Assembly (NCBI GenBank): GCA_900541865.1
Contig: UQLO01000019.1
Span: 1-54,810 of the forward strand
Reading direction: 5' to 3'
DNA from: an uncultured Porphyromonadaceae bacterium
Lineage (GTDB): Bacteria; Bacteroidota; Bacteroidia; Bacteroidales; Muribaculaceae
DNA: 54,810 nt
This document shows, in pieces, positions 15,012 to 23,429 of this stretch. How positions within the stretch are numbered: position 1 is the stretch's first letter; each line of letters begins with the position of its first letter. The notes under the pieces are model-generated. The model ran no database searches and was not told where the DNA came from. It saw nothing but the letters and a program-made list of their open reading frames with translations. A program made the translations under genes and the position numbers.

Positions 15012-15799
15012 AAGAGCGCAGAGTGTCCGCCGCCGTCACCGCAGCGGCCGCACTCATAATAATAGCGGTGCTCATGTTGAGCCATCTTAGCTTCAATCCG
15101 GCGGCTATGCCCCCATCGCGTCAGCCCGTGGCCGAAGTCGCCGACGCCGAGCCGGAATTCGTCGACCTGCTTGAGAGTCTGAACTCGCCCTCTCCCTCCG
15201 ACCCTTCCCGGGCCTACGCCGAGACGCCCTCCAACCGCGCCGACCGCCCCGCCCCCGAAGGCGGCGCTGACCTCGCCGACGCCGGTGCCGCCGGCCTGGC
15301 AAAGCCCGAGGTGCTTCAGCAGGAGCCATCGCCGGTGAGCCGCCGCGAGCGCACTCCGGCACCCGCCGGCCCTACCCGACAGGAGCGCGAGCAAGAGGAA
15401 GCGCGCCGTCGCGCCGAACGCGACATGGCAAACGCTTTCAGCACTCCCGCCGACGGCAATACGTCGGCCCCGGGCCCCACTCCCGGCCCTAACGGCGCGC
15501 CCACCGGTTCCGAAACGCCCGTGAGCGGCTCCGGAAACGGCACCGTAGGCGGCGGTTGGGTAATGCCGTCGTATGCGAGAATACCGTCGACCCTCACCGG
15601 CAGCATACGTCTGCGCGCCACTGTCGATGCCACCGGCGCCGTCACCCGCGTTGAGCAGATTGGCGGCGAGACGCCGGCTTCGACCGATACGCAGCTCGTA
15701 GACCGCTGCATAGCCGAAGTGCGCGCCCGCCGCTTCACGCGTCCGGACAACGCCCCTCCGGCCTCTGCCACGGCCTATATCACTTATATTTTCCGTTAA
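15008..15799 (+). CDS. TonB-family energy transducer
   Basis: 263 residues: an N-terminal anchor helix (about 7-27), a long Pro/Ala/Glu-rich periplasmic linker (about 30-190, with an Arg/Glu-rich charged stretch near 120-140) and a C-terminal TonB-like domain (GSIRLRATVDATGAVTRVEQ to AYITYIFR). It would carry energy from ExbBD to outer-membrane receptors. The stop TAA overlaps the stop of convergent tnaA within TTAA. Confidence 0.88.
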   Translation: MKERRVSAAVTAAAALIIIAVLMLSHLSFNPAAMPPSRQPVAEVADAEPEFVDLLESLNSPSPSDPSRAYAETPSNRADRPAPEGGADLADAGAAGLAKPEVLQQEPSPVSRRERTPAPAGPTRQEREQEEARRRAERDMANAFSTPADGNTSAPGPTPGPNGAPTGSETPVSGSGNGTVGGGWVMPSYARIPSTLTGSIRLRATVDATGAVTRVEQIGGETPASTDTQLVDRCIAEVRARRFTRPDNAPPASATAYITYIFR

Positions 15800-17172
15800 T
15801 CGGCAGGCTCCAGCTTCACGGTGAAGTGCCGCATAAGCGGTGCTTCCCATGCTATGCGGTAGCCCCGGGTGATGCTTTCGCGACGGTCGTAGACGTTTTT
15901 GAGAGCCACGGCCACCACGTCCATGTGGTTGTCGGTGTAGGTGCGACGCGGAATGGCCAGACGAAGCAGGTCGAGGCCGCCGAAGCGGTTTTCGCGGGTC
16001 ACGGGGTCGCGGTCGGCCAGTATGTAGCCTATTTCGCAGCCGCGTATGCCGGCCTCCAGATAGAGCTCCACAGTGAGCGTCTGGGCCGGAAATTCTTCCT
16101 TGGGCACGTGGGTGAGCACCTTGGAGGCGTCCACGAAGATGGCGTGACCGCCCGCCGGACGCTGGTAGGGTACGCCGAACTCATCGAGGCGCTTGGCAAG
16201 GTATTCGACCTGATGGATGCGTGAGTGGAGGTTGTCGAATTCGGTGTTTTCATCCAGTCCGACGGCGAGTGCCTCCATGTCGCGGCCGTTCATGCCGCCG
16301 TAGGTGAGGTAGCCCTCGAAGGGAATGGCGAATTTGCGTGCGCCCTCGGCCCAGTCCTCGTGGCGGGTGGCGAAGAACCCGCCCATGTTGACGATGGCGT
16401 CCTTCTTGGCGCTCATAGTCATGCCGTCGGCCAGGGCAAACATTTCGCGCACTATCTCCTTGATAGTCTTGTCGGCATAGCCGGCTTCGCGCATCTTGAT
16501 GAAATAGGCGTTTTCGGCAAATCGTGCCGAGTCGAAGATTACGCGCAGACCGTGGCGGTCGGCGACTTGGCGAACGCGCCGCAGGTTGTCCATCGACACG
16601 GGTTGGCCTCCGGCGGTATTGTTGGTTATGGTGACTATTATAAAAGGAACGCGGCCGGCGTTTTCGGTGAGTACCTTGTCGAGCATGTCGATGTCGACAT
16701 TGCCCTTGAAGGGATGTTCGAGTTGGGTATCCTTTGCCTCGGCTATTGTGCAGTCCACGGCGAAGGCGCCTCGGCTTTCGATATGGCCCTTGGTGGTGTC
16801 GAAGTGGGAATTGCCGGGCACTATGTCGCCCTTGTTGACCAGCGCGCTGAACAATACATTTTCTGCGGCGCGGCCCTGGTGGGTGGGAATGGTGATGGGG
16901 AAACCTGTTATACGTTCAATGGTGTCGCGCATGCGGAAGAAGGAGCGCGAGCCGGCGTAGCTCTCGTCGCCCATCATCATTGCGCTCCATTGGCGGTCGC
17001 TCATGGCACCCGTGCCGGAGTCGGTCAGCAGGTCGATGTATACCTGGTCGGCGGGAAGCTGAAAGACGTTGTAGTGGGCCCGGCGAATCCACTCTTCGCG
17101 TTCGGAGCGGGAGCTCACGCGTATAGGCTCAACCATTTTGATGCGCCAGGATTCGGCAAAAGGTAGTTTCAT
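15796..17172 (-). CDS. tnaA: Tryptophanase
   Basis: 458 residues of the beta-eliminating lyase family. The PLP lysine is Lys256 in TMSAKKD; YIDLLTDSGTGAMSDRQW and PTHQGRAAENVLF are family hallmarks. EIG at the substrate-specificity site, where tyrosine phenol-lyase has ERG, favours tryptophanase over that enzyme. The reaction is tryptophan to indole, pyruvate and ammonia. I see no tnaC-like leader in the 94-nt gap to the DUF2007 gene, only a weak CCGG-stem hairpin with a short T-run, so it may be co-transcribed with tyrS. Convergent with tonB. Confidence 0.93.
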   Translation of the reverse strand: MKLPFAESWRIKMVEPIRVSSRSEREEWIRRAHYNVFQLPADQVYIDLLTDSGTGAMSDRQWSAMMMGDESYAGSRSFFRMRDTIERITGFPITIPTHQGRAAENVLFSALVNKGDIVPGNSHFDTTKGHIESRGAFAVDCTIAEAKDTQLEHPFKGNVDIDMLDKVLTENAGRVPFIIVTITNNTAGGQPVSMDNLRRVRQVADRHGLRVIFDSARFAENAYFIKMREAGYADKTIKEIVREMFALADGMTMSAKKDAIVNMGGFFATRHEDWAEGARKFAIPFEGYLTYGGMNGRDMEALAVGLDENTEFDNLHSRIHQVEYLAKRLDEFGVPYQRPAGGHAIFVDASKVLTHVPKEEFPAQTLTVELYLEAGIRGCEIGYILADRDPVTRENRFGGLDLLRLAIPRRTYTDNHMDVVAVALKNVYDRRESITRGYRIAWEAPLMRHFTVKLEPAD

Positions 17173-17266
17173 GGTGTAGGTTTGTGTTTTAAGTTATAGA
17201 AATAAGGAGTAAAAAGTCCGGAATCGCCCGGAAGGAGTGCGCCCCGCCATTGGTGCGGGTCGGCGC

Positions 17267-17482
17267 TCAGTCGCCGTCGGCGGCGAGTAGTTTGCGTGCC
17301 TGCTCGGCCTTGTCGGCCGGCACCGAGAGAGTTATGGGCGCCCAGGTGGCCCCCGCGCCGTAGAGGGTTGCCATGCGGTCGGCCCCGACAACGGCTTCTA
17401 TGCCGTTGCTGCGCAGCATGCCGGCGGCGATATACGCCTCCGGCTCTGCTGTGTAGCTTGCTATTTCGGTCCAGGCCGGCAT
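17267..17482 (-). CDS. DUF2007 domain protein (putative signal-transducing protein)
   Basis: 71 residues filling a complete DUF2007 domain: EIASYTAEPEAYIAAGMLRSNGIEA, then a strand-rich half ending ITLSVPADKAEQARKLL. Small proteins of this family have no firm function. The start overlaps the tyrS stop as TGATG, so it is translationally coupled to tyrS. Confidence 0.88.
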   Translation of the reverse strand: MPAWTEIASYTAEPEAYIAAGMLRSNGIEAVVGADRMATLYGAGATWAPITLSVPADKAEQARKLLAADGD

Positions 17483-18774
17483 CAGACGGCCTTGATGAGG
17501 AAGTATTTCTTCTTGCCCTGCTGCACCAGCATGTACTTGCCGCGCAGGAAGAGGTCGTCGGTCACAACGGCCATCGGGTCGGTTACCTTCGTTTTGTTGA
17601 TCGAGAAACCGCCCTGCTGCATGAGCTTGCGCAGTTCGCCCTTGGAGGGGAACACGGGAGCCTTTTCGACCAGCAGGTCGAGTATTTTGGTGTCAGGGGT
17701 CAGCTCATCGCGCTTAACCTCGAAGGAAGGTGCGCTGGCGAAAACGTCCAGCAGGGTCTCCTCGTCCAGACGGGCCAGCGCGGCGGCGTCGGCGCTGCCG
17801 AAGAGGATGTTGGAGGCGGCGATGGCGTCGTCGAGGTCCTCCTTGGAGTGTACCATAGTGGTGATTTCGGCGGCCAGACGCTTCTGGAGGGGTCGGCGTC
17901 CGGGGTCTTGGGCCTGCTCGGCCACCAGTGCGTCGATTTCCTCCTTGGTAAGCTCAGTGAAGATTTTGATGTATTTCTCGGCGTCGGCGTCGCTGACGTT
18001 GAGCCAGAACTGGTAGAACTTGTAGGGCGAAGTATAGCGGCGGTCGAGCCATACGTTGCCGCTCTCGGTCTTGCCGAATTTGCCGCCGTCGGCCTTGGTG
18101 ATCAGCGGGCATGTCAGGCAGAAAGCTTCGCCGCCTTCGGTGCGGCGGATAAGCTCGGTGCCGGTGGTCATGTTGCCCCACTGGTCGGAGCCGCCCAGCT
18201 GCAGGCGGCAGCCGTACTCGCGGTAGAGATTGAGGAAGTCGTAGCCCTGCACGAGCTGATAGCTGAACTCGGTGAAACTCATGCCCTGCTGATTCTCGCC
18301 GTTGAGGCGCTTCTTCACGGAGTCCTTGGCCATCATGTAGTTGACGGTGATGAGCTTGCCCACGTCGCGGATAAAGGCCAGGAAGCTGAAGTCCTTCATC
18401 CAGTCGTAGTTGTTGACCATAACGGCTGCGTTGGGAGCGTCCGAGTCAAAGTCCAGAAAGTGGCTGAGCTGCTTCTTGATGGCCTCCTGGTTGTGGCGAA
18501 GAGTGTCTTCGTCGAGGAGTTTGCGCTCCTGGCTCTTCATGGAGGGGTCGCCGATCATGCCGGTAGCGCCGCCTACCAGGGCGATGGGACGATGGCCGGC
18601 GCGCTGGAAGTGCTTGAGCATCATCACGCCAACGAGGTGGCCGATGTGCAGACTGTCGGCCGTGGGGTCTATGCCGAGGTAGGCCGTGGCCATACCTTTG
18701 GCGAGTTCTTCGGCGGTGCCCGGCATAACGGTGTGCACCATGCCGCGCCAAGTGAGTTCGTCTATAAAGTTCAT
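17482..18774 (-). CDS. tyrS: Tyrosyl-tRNA synthetase
   Basis: Start at ATG 18774 (MNFIDELTWRGM); the longer frame to 18822 overlaps cdd and adds non-family residues. 430 residues with the class I motifs ADSLHIGHLVG and KFGKTESGN (KMSKS equivalent), the tyrosine pocket SYQLVQGYDF and GGSDQWGN, and a C-terminal S4 RNA-binding domain (about 355-430). It charges tRNA-Tyr. It lies 10 nt after cdd. Confidence 0.97.
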   Translation of the reverse strand: MNFIDELTWRGMVHTVMPGTAEELAKGMATAYLGIDPTADSLHIGHLVGVMMLKHFQRAGHRPIALVGGATGMIGDPSMKSQERKLLDEDTLRHNQEAIKKQLSHFLDFDSDAPNAAVMVNNYDWMKDFSFLAFIRDVGKLITVNYMMAKDSVKKRLNGENQQGMSFTEFSYQLVQGYDFLNLYREYGCRLQLGGSDQWGNMTTGTELIRRTEGGEAFCLTCPLITKADGGKFGKTESGNVWLDRRYTSPYKFYQFWLNVSDADAEKYIKIFTELTKEEIDALVAEQAQDPGRRPLQKRLAAEITTMVHSKEDLDDAIAASNILFGSADAAALARLDEETLLDVFASAPSFEVKRDELTPDTKILDLLVEKAPVFPSKGELRKLMQQGGFSINKTKVTDPMAVVTDDLFLRGKYMLVQQGKKKYFLIKAV

Positions 18775-18784
18775 GCGATGAGTG

Positions 18785-19258
18785 TTAAAATTCGGTGAAA
18801 GCCAACGGAAGCAACGAAGCAACCGAAGGGAGAATGTATATCTCGTTGGCGCCGTCGAGTATCACGGGAACGTGGTGGCCGGCGCGGACCTCGTATTCCA
18901 GCAGAGCCTGTCGGCAGGCCCCGCACGGGGCCGTGGGAGTGGGCGTACGGAGGCCGTCGGTGCCGATTGCCGTAACGGCGATGCACTCGAAGGGCGTCTC
19001 GGGATAGTTAGCGCCGGCGTAGTAGCATGCCGAACGCTCGGCGCAGGTGCCCGACGGGTACGCAACATTTTCCTGGTTTGCGCCGGATACGACCACACCG
19101 TTGGCAAGCAGAATGGCGGCTCCGACGCGGAAGCGGCTGTAGGGTGCGTAGGAACCCTCCACCGCCTTGCGGGCAGCGTCGACGAGGCGCCGTTCGCGCT
19201 CGTCAAGCTCCTGATATTGTTTTGAAATTATCGGGGTTATGAGTTCTATTTCTTTCAT
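18785..19258 (-). CDS. cdd: Cytidine deaminase
   Basis: 157 residues with zinc-binding and catalytic residues in place: CAE at 72-74 and PCGAC with Cys112 and Cys115. The Cys-for-His first ligand is the tetrameric-type cytidine deaminase. It deaminates cytidine and deoxycytidine in pyrimidine salvage. First gene of the cdd-tyrS-DUF2007 group. Confidence 0.95.
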   Translation of the reverse strand: MKEIELITPIISKQYQELDERERRLVDAARKAVEGSYAPYSRFRVGAAILLANGVVVSGANQENVAYPSGTCAERSACYYAGANYPETPFECIAVTAIGTDGLRTPTPTAPCGACRQALLEYEVRAGHHVPVILDGANEIYILPSVASLLPLAFTEF

Positions 19259-19283
19259 GGTCTGCGCGGGTTCTATTTCTGTG

Positions 19284-19314
19284 CAAAGTTAAGAAATTTC
19301 CGCCAAACAACAAC
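19284..19314 (-). promoter_or_regulatory. Candidate promoter of cdd-tyrS
   Basis: On the minus strand TAACTTTG (19291-19284) is a perfect -7 box; GTTG (19314-19311), 19 nt upstream, is a one-mismatch -33 box. The leader would be about 20 nt. Confidence 0.6.
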
Positions 19315-19355
19315 TCCCCGTCCCGAAAAGTTGTCTTGCAGCGCCCGAGGCCGCT

Positions 19356-21050
19356 TTACTCGTACGCCCAAGGGTTTTCGTCGACCATTCTGACCCGTTG
19401 CCGGTACGACGGCGATAAAACGTCGCGCGTGGCATCGTAGCACTTATAGTCCGTCCCCGTAAGGTTCATCAGCAGATGGACAAAATTGGCCGTTGAAAAC
19501 TTGCGGTCGACAGCTTCAGAAAGCCTTTGCTCGGTCTCCGGGAAGGCCGAAAGATACTTATCGTTGGCAAAGATGAAAAACGGCACTTCTACATATTTTT
19601 CACCGCGACCGCAGGTGTTGTCCTCATCGTAGACGTTCTCCCCATGGTCTGAGAAATAAATCATTACGGCCCCAACGTCGTTGTCGGCAGTAAGTCTGAT
19701 GACTTGGCCAAGGAGGGCGTCGGTGTAGCGAATAGAATTGTCGTAGGCGGCTCTTCTCTTGGCCGAGCGGTTCGTCAGCCAAGGCATTTCGGGCCGTATT
19801 TCATCTGCACAAGAGAAGGCATCCCAGCCCATAGGATAGCGATGGTCAAATTCTGTGTGCGAGCCCATCAGATGAAGAAAAATCAGCTTGTTTTGGGCAG
19901 TATCCTCCAGTGCCGACGTCAATTCCGGCAGAAGATCATGGTCAAATTTCCTAACCAGCTGATCCTCGGAATTATCCGCGCCTATATATTTGATTACTCG
20001 GGCATCCAGAATCATAACACCCGATGTATTGCTCACACTGCCGGACCGCTCTTGATTGGAAAGCCAAAAAGTTTTATACCCGGCCTTTTCGAAAAGACTT
20101 ACAAGCAGAGGATACTCCAGGCCGTCGCCGGCGGTAGTGTCATCAGTTTTAAAGGAAAGTATGCGTTCCATATTGCCTGCTGTGCTGGTTGATGAACCTA
20201 TTACATCTGTAAAAAAGAAGATGCTGTCCGACATTCGACCGACGCATGGTGTTGTCGGAAGAGGATAACCATAATATGAGTGATGGCTGCGGGAGGCCGA
20301 TTCCCCGATAACGACTACCACTGTGCCGGCACGATGGCGCGAGCGTAAAGTTTCAGCGAAGGGCAGTTCTCTTTTCTGCGTTTTCAACTCTTCAAAATTC
20401 CGGTTCCATTCAATCACCTCAGAATAAAACCGCGCTGTCCTCACTGTAAGCAGAGGTGCGGTGCGTCCGCCAGTGTAAAAGATACTAAATGTAATATGAG
20501 CCAATACGCCGACAAGAGATAAAAAAACAATGCTCCGGGTTGCAATCTTTCTATTGCAATATTTCGCCAGATATATTGTCGAAAGCGTCAGCAAAATGAC
20601 GAGGATGAAAGAAGGTGAACAGATAAGTGAAAGTATATTAGACCATAGGCCCGGAATAAATTCACTGAATTCAGTGGCGGTTGTCTGGAGGCATATCCAA
20701 AGAAGTTTCCGGCTGATGCCGAAGCCATAGAAAAAATAGGAGCCAAAATTTATTGTCGCCAGTAGAGCGTAAATGCCTATGACGAAGTATGCTATCACGC
20801 TACATTTCCGGAGTAGCCAAAGCAATGGAACCATCAGCACTGTGGCCTTGAATGCACCGACACAGACTGTGTAGATTATCTGGAGCGGCAGCGCAATCTT
20901 AAAATTAGGGGTTGGCGCTATGTCGAATATGCTTAAAATGCTTAATAACCAAAGAACTAAGTAAATACGCCGGTGCTCATAAATTCCGTCAAGAACATTT
21001 GTGACGGCTCGTCGGAGATTTTGTAATATTTCGCTCGGTTTGGTTTTCAT
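19356..21050 (-). CDS. Phosphoethanolamine transferase-like (sulfatase family) membrane enzyme
   Basis: Start at ATG 21050 (MKTKPSEIL); the longer frame to 21131 runs into the candidate -7 box. 564 residues: five N-terminal membrane helices up to about residue 195, then a periplasmic alkaline-phosphatase-fold domain. VVVIGESASRSHHSYYGYPL (about residue 249) has a serine where EptA has its threonine nucleophile, as in other GES-type family members. IYFSDHGENVYDE supplies metal ligands. Likely transfers phosphoethanolamine to lipid A, core or a surface glycan; the acceptor is unknown. The gene is clearly more AT-rich than its neighbours, which suggests acquisition. Confidence 0.85.
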   Translation of the reverse strand: MKTKPSEILQNLRRAVTNVLDGIYEHRRIYLVLWLLSILSIFDIAPTPNFKIALPLQIIYTVCVGAFKATVLMVPLLWLLRKCSVIAYFVIGIYALLATINFGSYFFYGFGISRKLLWICLQTTATEFSEFIPGLWSNILSLICSPSFILVILLTLSTIYLAKYCNRKIATRSIVFLSLVGVLAHITFSIFYTGGRTAPLLTVRTARFYSEVIEWNRNFEELKTQKRELPFAETLRSRHRAGTVVVVIGESASRSHHSYYGYPLPTTPCVGRMSDSIFFFTDVIGSSTSTAGNMERILSFKTDDTTAGDGLEYPLLVSLFEKAGYKTFWLSNQERSGSVSNTSGVMILDARVIKYIGADNSEDQLVRKFDHDLLPELTSALEDTAQNKLIFLHLMGSHTEFDHRYPMGWDAFSCADEIRPEMPWLTNRSAKRRAAYDNSIRYTDALLGQVIRLTADNDVGAVMIYFSDHGENVYDEDNTCGRGEKYVEVPFFIFANDKYLSAFPETEQRLSEAVDRKFSTANFVHLLMNLTGTDYKCYDATRDVLSPSYRQRVRMVDENPWAYE

Positions 21051-21128
21051 AAATATTATTGGCGCATAGGTGCTTCCGGGAAATCCCAAGGGATGCGGTG
21101 AACGGTGGAGTGTCCGTTTTTTTAGATA

Positions 21129-21160
21129 CAAAATTACATAAATTCAGCATCATCCGCAAG
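21129..21160 (-). promoter_or_regulatory. Candidate promoter of the EptA-like gene
   Basis: On the minus strand CTTG (21160-21157), 20-nt spacer and TAATTTTG (21136-21129). The -7 box is perfect and the -33 box has one mismatch. The leader is about 75 nt with the start at 21050. Confidence 0.5.
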
Positions 21161-21218
21161 TGACGCCCATAAGAGCCACCCCGCGGAATTGAAAACGGAG
21201 AATGGAAAATGCAGATCC

Positions 21219-21250
21219 CCGAATCGAAAAATCCCGAAAAATCCCGATAT
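21219..21250 (+). repeat. ATCCCGA-type short tandem repeat
   Basis: ATCCCGAAAA (21231-21240) and ATCCCGATAT (21241-21250) are tandem decamers, preceded by a degenerate ATCCCCGAATCG-like copy. Related period-10 repeats occur at 26914, 39227, 44480 and 54157. Confidence 0.5.
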
Positions 21251-21324
21251 AACCGGATGAGATGAGTTTCGGTCTCCTCGGGGGCCAAAAGGCTGGCAGA
21301 AGCCATTTTGCGATGTAAATAGCT

Positions 21325-21431
21325 GAAAAAGAACCGCGTAGCGGTTCAAGATGGTAGCCGTGGGCGAGAGCCCACGGTAAAAAGACCCCATGATAGAAGC
21401 GACCGCGCCAGCGGTCGAACGGCCGCGAAAG
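21325..21431 (+). repeat. Left three-hairpin arm of RAYT module 2
   Basis: H1 GAACCGCGTAGCGGTTC (21331-21347, 7-bp stem, GTA loop); H2 CCGTGGGCGAGAGCCCACGG (21358-21377, GAGA loop); H3 CGACCGCGCCAGCGGTCG (21400-21417, 7-bp stem, 4-nt loop). It starts within 12 nt of the 3' end of the transposase gene. Confidence 0.85.
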
Positions 21432-21441
21432 AGCTGCAAAT

Positions 21442-21897
21442 TTATTCCGGTTCGTGGAATACATAGCGTTCATCATATCCGACACCGTTGATGGAAAGGA
21501 AACGTTTGAATTCCTCTACCATACTTTCAGTGCGGTGATGGTCGTCTTGACGCCTTATATAATCGGTCAGAGCCTCAACATGCGTTTTGGATATGCTGAA
21601 AACAGCATATCCGTCCTGCCAGCCAAATTTGCATTTGTATTTAGGCTGAACCCATTGGTTTGCAGCAAGTTTTATGTCTTTTACAAGATTCGGTATATTT
21701 ATTGTGGGTTTACAACCGATTAGAATATGGATATGGTCGATAAAACCTCCGATTGCTACGGGGATATGTCCATAATTCTTGATTACACCGCCAATGTATC
21801 GAAACAAATCATTGCGCCATAAATAATCCAGCATCGCATCTCGGTATTTCACCGCAAAAACGATGTGAAGATGAATCTGAGAAAAGGTATTGGCCAT
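21442..21897 (-). CDS. REP-associated tyrosine transposase (IS200/Y1 family), second copy
   Basis: I use the ATG at 21897, giving 151 residues that align end to end with the first RAYT; the longer frame to 21963 would run through the promoter box. HUH motif DHIHILIG (His55, His57), catalytic Tyr113 in DYIRRQDDHHR and Gln117. All active-site residues are intact. Differences from copy 1 are mostly conservative and spread along the protein, indicating long divergence rather than recent duplication. Confidence 0.93.
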   Translation of the reverse strand: MANTFSQIHLHIVFAVKYRDAMLDYLWRNDLFRYIGGVIKNYGHIPVAIGGFIDHIHILIGCKPTINIPNLVKDIKLAANQWVQPKYKCKFGWQDGYAVFSISKTHVEALTDYIRRQDDHHRTESMVEEFKRFLSINGVGYDERYVFHEPE

Positions 21898-21920
21898 AAC
21901 GGATTCCGTTTGCGTGCAGG

Positions 21921-21952
21921 CAAAAGTAAGTATTTGTCTCGCCTTCACCAAA
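21921..21952 (-). promoter_or_regulatory. Promoter of RAYT 2
   Basis: On the minus strand TTTG (21952-21949), 20-nt spacer, TACTTTTG (21928-21921): a full consensus match about 24 nt before the ATG at 21897. Position and spacing mirror the RAYT 1 promoter. Confidence 0.75.
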
Positions 21953-22002
21953 TATTCAGCCATTTTTTTGCTTTTCGTTGGAGTCGGCCATGGCGTTTGT
22001 TC

Positions 22003-22104
22003 GCGGGCGTTCGACCGCTGACGCGGTCGCTTTTATGAGGGTGCGTTTTTCCGTGGGCTTTCGCCCACGGCTACCATCTTGAACCGCTACGCGGTTCTTT
22101 TTCA
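22003..22104 (-). repeat. Right three-hairpin arm of RAYT module 2
   Basis: H3 CGACCGCTGACGCGGTCG (22012-22029), H2 CCGTGGGCTTTCGCCCACGG (22051-22070), H1 GAACCGCTACGCGGTTC (22081-22097), inverted to the left arm. On the minus strand the H2 loop is GAAA where the left arm has GAGA, so the loop differs and the stem is unchanged. Confidence 0.85.
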
Positions 22105-22117
22105 ACAGTTTGCGGGG

Positions 22118-23374
22118 TCAGTCGAGCCAGCCGGCGGCGGCGATGATGCTGTCGGCCTGGGCCATTACGCGGCGCTGGTCGAAGTCGTTGCGCGAGGCGA
22201 ACACGAGGTAGGTGACGTCTTTGTCGGGCCACCAGCATGTTATGGTGCTGAAGCCGCCGTTGGCGTTGAGGTGGTACGACTTGCGCGGCTTGCCCTCAGT
22301 GAGGTCGATGGCCGTTGTGAGCCCGAACATCACGTTGGGCTGCTGGGTTATGATGTAGGGCGTCAGGAGGCTGTCGATCGACGCCTGCGATATAATTTCG
22401 CCTTTGGCCAGTGCGCGGCGGAAGCGGCGGAAGTCGCGGGCAGATGAGAAAACGCCTCGGTCGGCCTTGGTGAGGAAGTATTCGGCTTCGTTGTAGTCGT
22501 ATTCATCCCACAGGCCGTCGTCGCTGCGGTAGGTTTCGACGGCGCGTGCCGGGTCGGCGGGTCGGTAGCCGTGGGCCATGCGGGGCACGCGCAGACCGGC
22601 GCAGTAGTAGAAGGTCTCGTTCATTCCGATGGGTGCGAAGATATTGGCTTTCATCCATTTGGTGAACTTTTGGCCGGTTACGCGCTCAATAAGCGGAGCG
22701 ATGAGGATATAGGAAATGTCGCGCCGGTCGTAGTGAGCGCCCGGGGCGTTGACGATGGTGTCGAGTTCGACAAACGACTGCATGTGCTCGTTTTCGGTGC
22801 CGTAGAGCCGGTAGTCGCGGTCGTAGCCGAAAGTGCTGACGTGGTTGTCGAGATATTCGGACCATTCATTGCGGTTGGTGGGCCGCAGGTCGGGCAGACC
22901 GGAGGTGTGGGTGAGCACATGGCGCAGGGTGATGTGGTCGAAGTAGCGGTTGGGGAACTCCGGGAAGTATTTGCTCAGAGAGTCGTCAAGGTGAACCAGC
23001 CCTTGTTCGACGAGCTTCATGATAGCTACTCCGGTTATCAGTTTCGAAGCCGAGGAGATATTGAAAATAGTGCTGTCGGTGACGCGGTCGGCCGAGTCCA
23101 GCCGTGCCAGACCGAAGGCATGGTTGTACATCACGGAGTCGCCGCGCATCACAGTGACGATGGCGCCGGGGGCGTCATCAGTGAGGAGGGCGCTGAAGAG
23201 GCTGTCGAAGGCCGGGGTAATCTCGCAGGGCGCCACGCCATGGTCGGCCCGGTAGGCGTTGGCGCGCGAGCACGATTCCACACCGGAGAGCAGGACAATG
23301 AATGCAAGCAAGAGGGCTACGGCGTCGGCGAAGCGGTGTGCCGACCCGGAAGTACGGACTGGTTCGTTGTTCAT
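22118..23374 (-). CDS. Serine hydrolase, class C beta-lactamase/penicillin-binding family
   Basis: Start at ATG 23374 (MNNEPVRTS); the frame to 23413 contains the promoter. 418 residues with a hydrophobic N-terminal segment (FADAVALLLAFIVLLSG) that is a signal or anchor, perhaps a lipoprotein. The catalytic SxxK is in ISSASKLITGVAIMKL, and HVLTHTSGLPDL is the following family motif. These enzymes are D-Ala-D-Ala peptidases, esterases or related hydrolases; beta-lactamase activity is not implied. The promoter puts the transcription start only a few bases before the ATG. Confidence 0.88.
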   Translation of the reverse strand: MNNEPVRTSGSAHRFADAVALLLAFIVLLSGVESCSRANAYRADHGVAPCEITPAFDSLFSALLTDDAPGAIVTVMRGDSVMYNHAFGLARLDSADRVTDSTIFNISSASKLITGVAIMKLVEQGLVHLDDSLSKYFPEFPNRYFDHITLRHVLTHTSGLPDLRPTNRNEWSEYLDNHVSTFGYDRDYRLYGTENEHMQSFVELDTIVNAPGAHYDRRDISYILIAPLIERVTGQKFTKWMKANIFAPIGMNETFYYCAGLRVPRMAHGYRPADPARAVETYRSDDGLWDEYDYNEAEYFLTKADRGVFSSARDFRRFRRALAKGEIISQASIDSLLTPYIITQQPNVMFGLTTAIDLTEGKPRKSYHLNANGGFSTITCWWPDKDVTYLVFASRNDFDQRRVMAQADSIIAAAGWLD

Positions 23375-23381
23375 AGCGATG

Positions 23382-23414
23382 CAAAGATAAGGGGCGCCGG
23401 CCCCGTTTTGCAAA
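23382..23414 (-). promoter_or_regulatory. Promoter of the serine hydrolase gene
   Basis: On the minus strand TTTG (23414-23411), 21-nt spacer and TATCTTTG (23389-23382), full consensus. The -7 box ends 8 nt before the ATG at 23374, implying a leader of a few nucleotides. Confidence 0.7.
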
Positions 23415-23429
23415 TGCTCAACGGCCTTT

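Larger units (their letters stand above)
21325..22104 (-). mobile_element. RAYT module 2: REP-associated transposase inside ~105-bp inverted arms
   Basis: The transposase gene 21442-21897 is bracketed by near-perfect inverted arms (21325-21431 and 22003-22104), each with three hairpins. The organisation equals that of module 1 but the hairpin sequences differ, so each transposase carries its own REP set. Confidence 0.85.

Noticed and set aside
17173..17266. tnaC-type leader peptide for tryptophanase
   Set aside because: No short frame with a critical tryptophan before tnaA is seen in the 94-nt gap.
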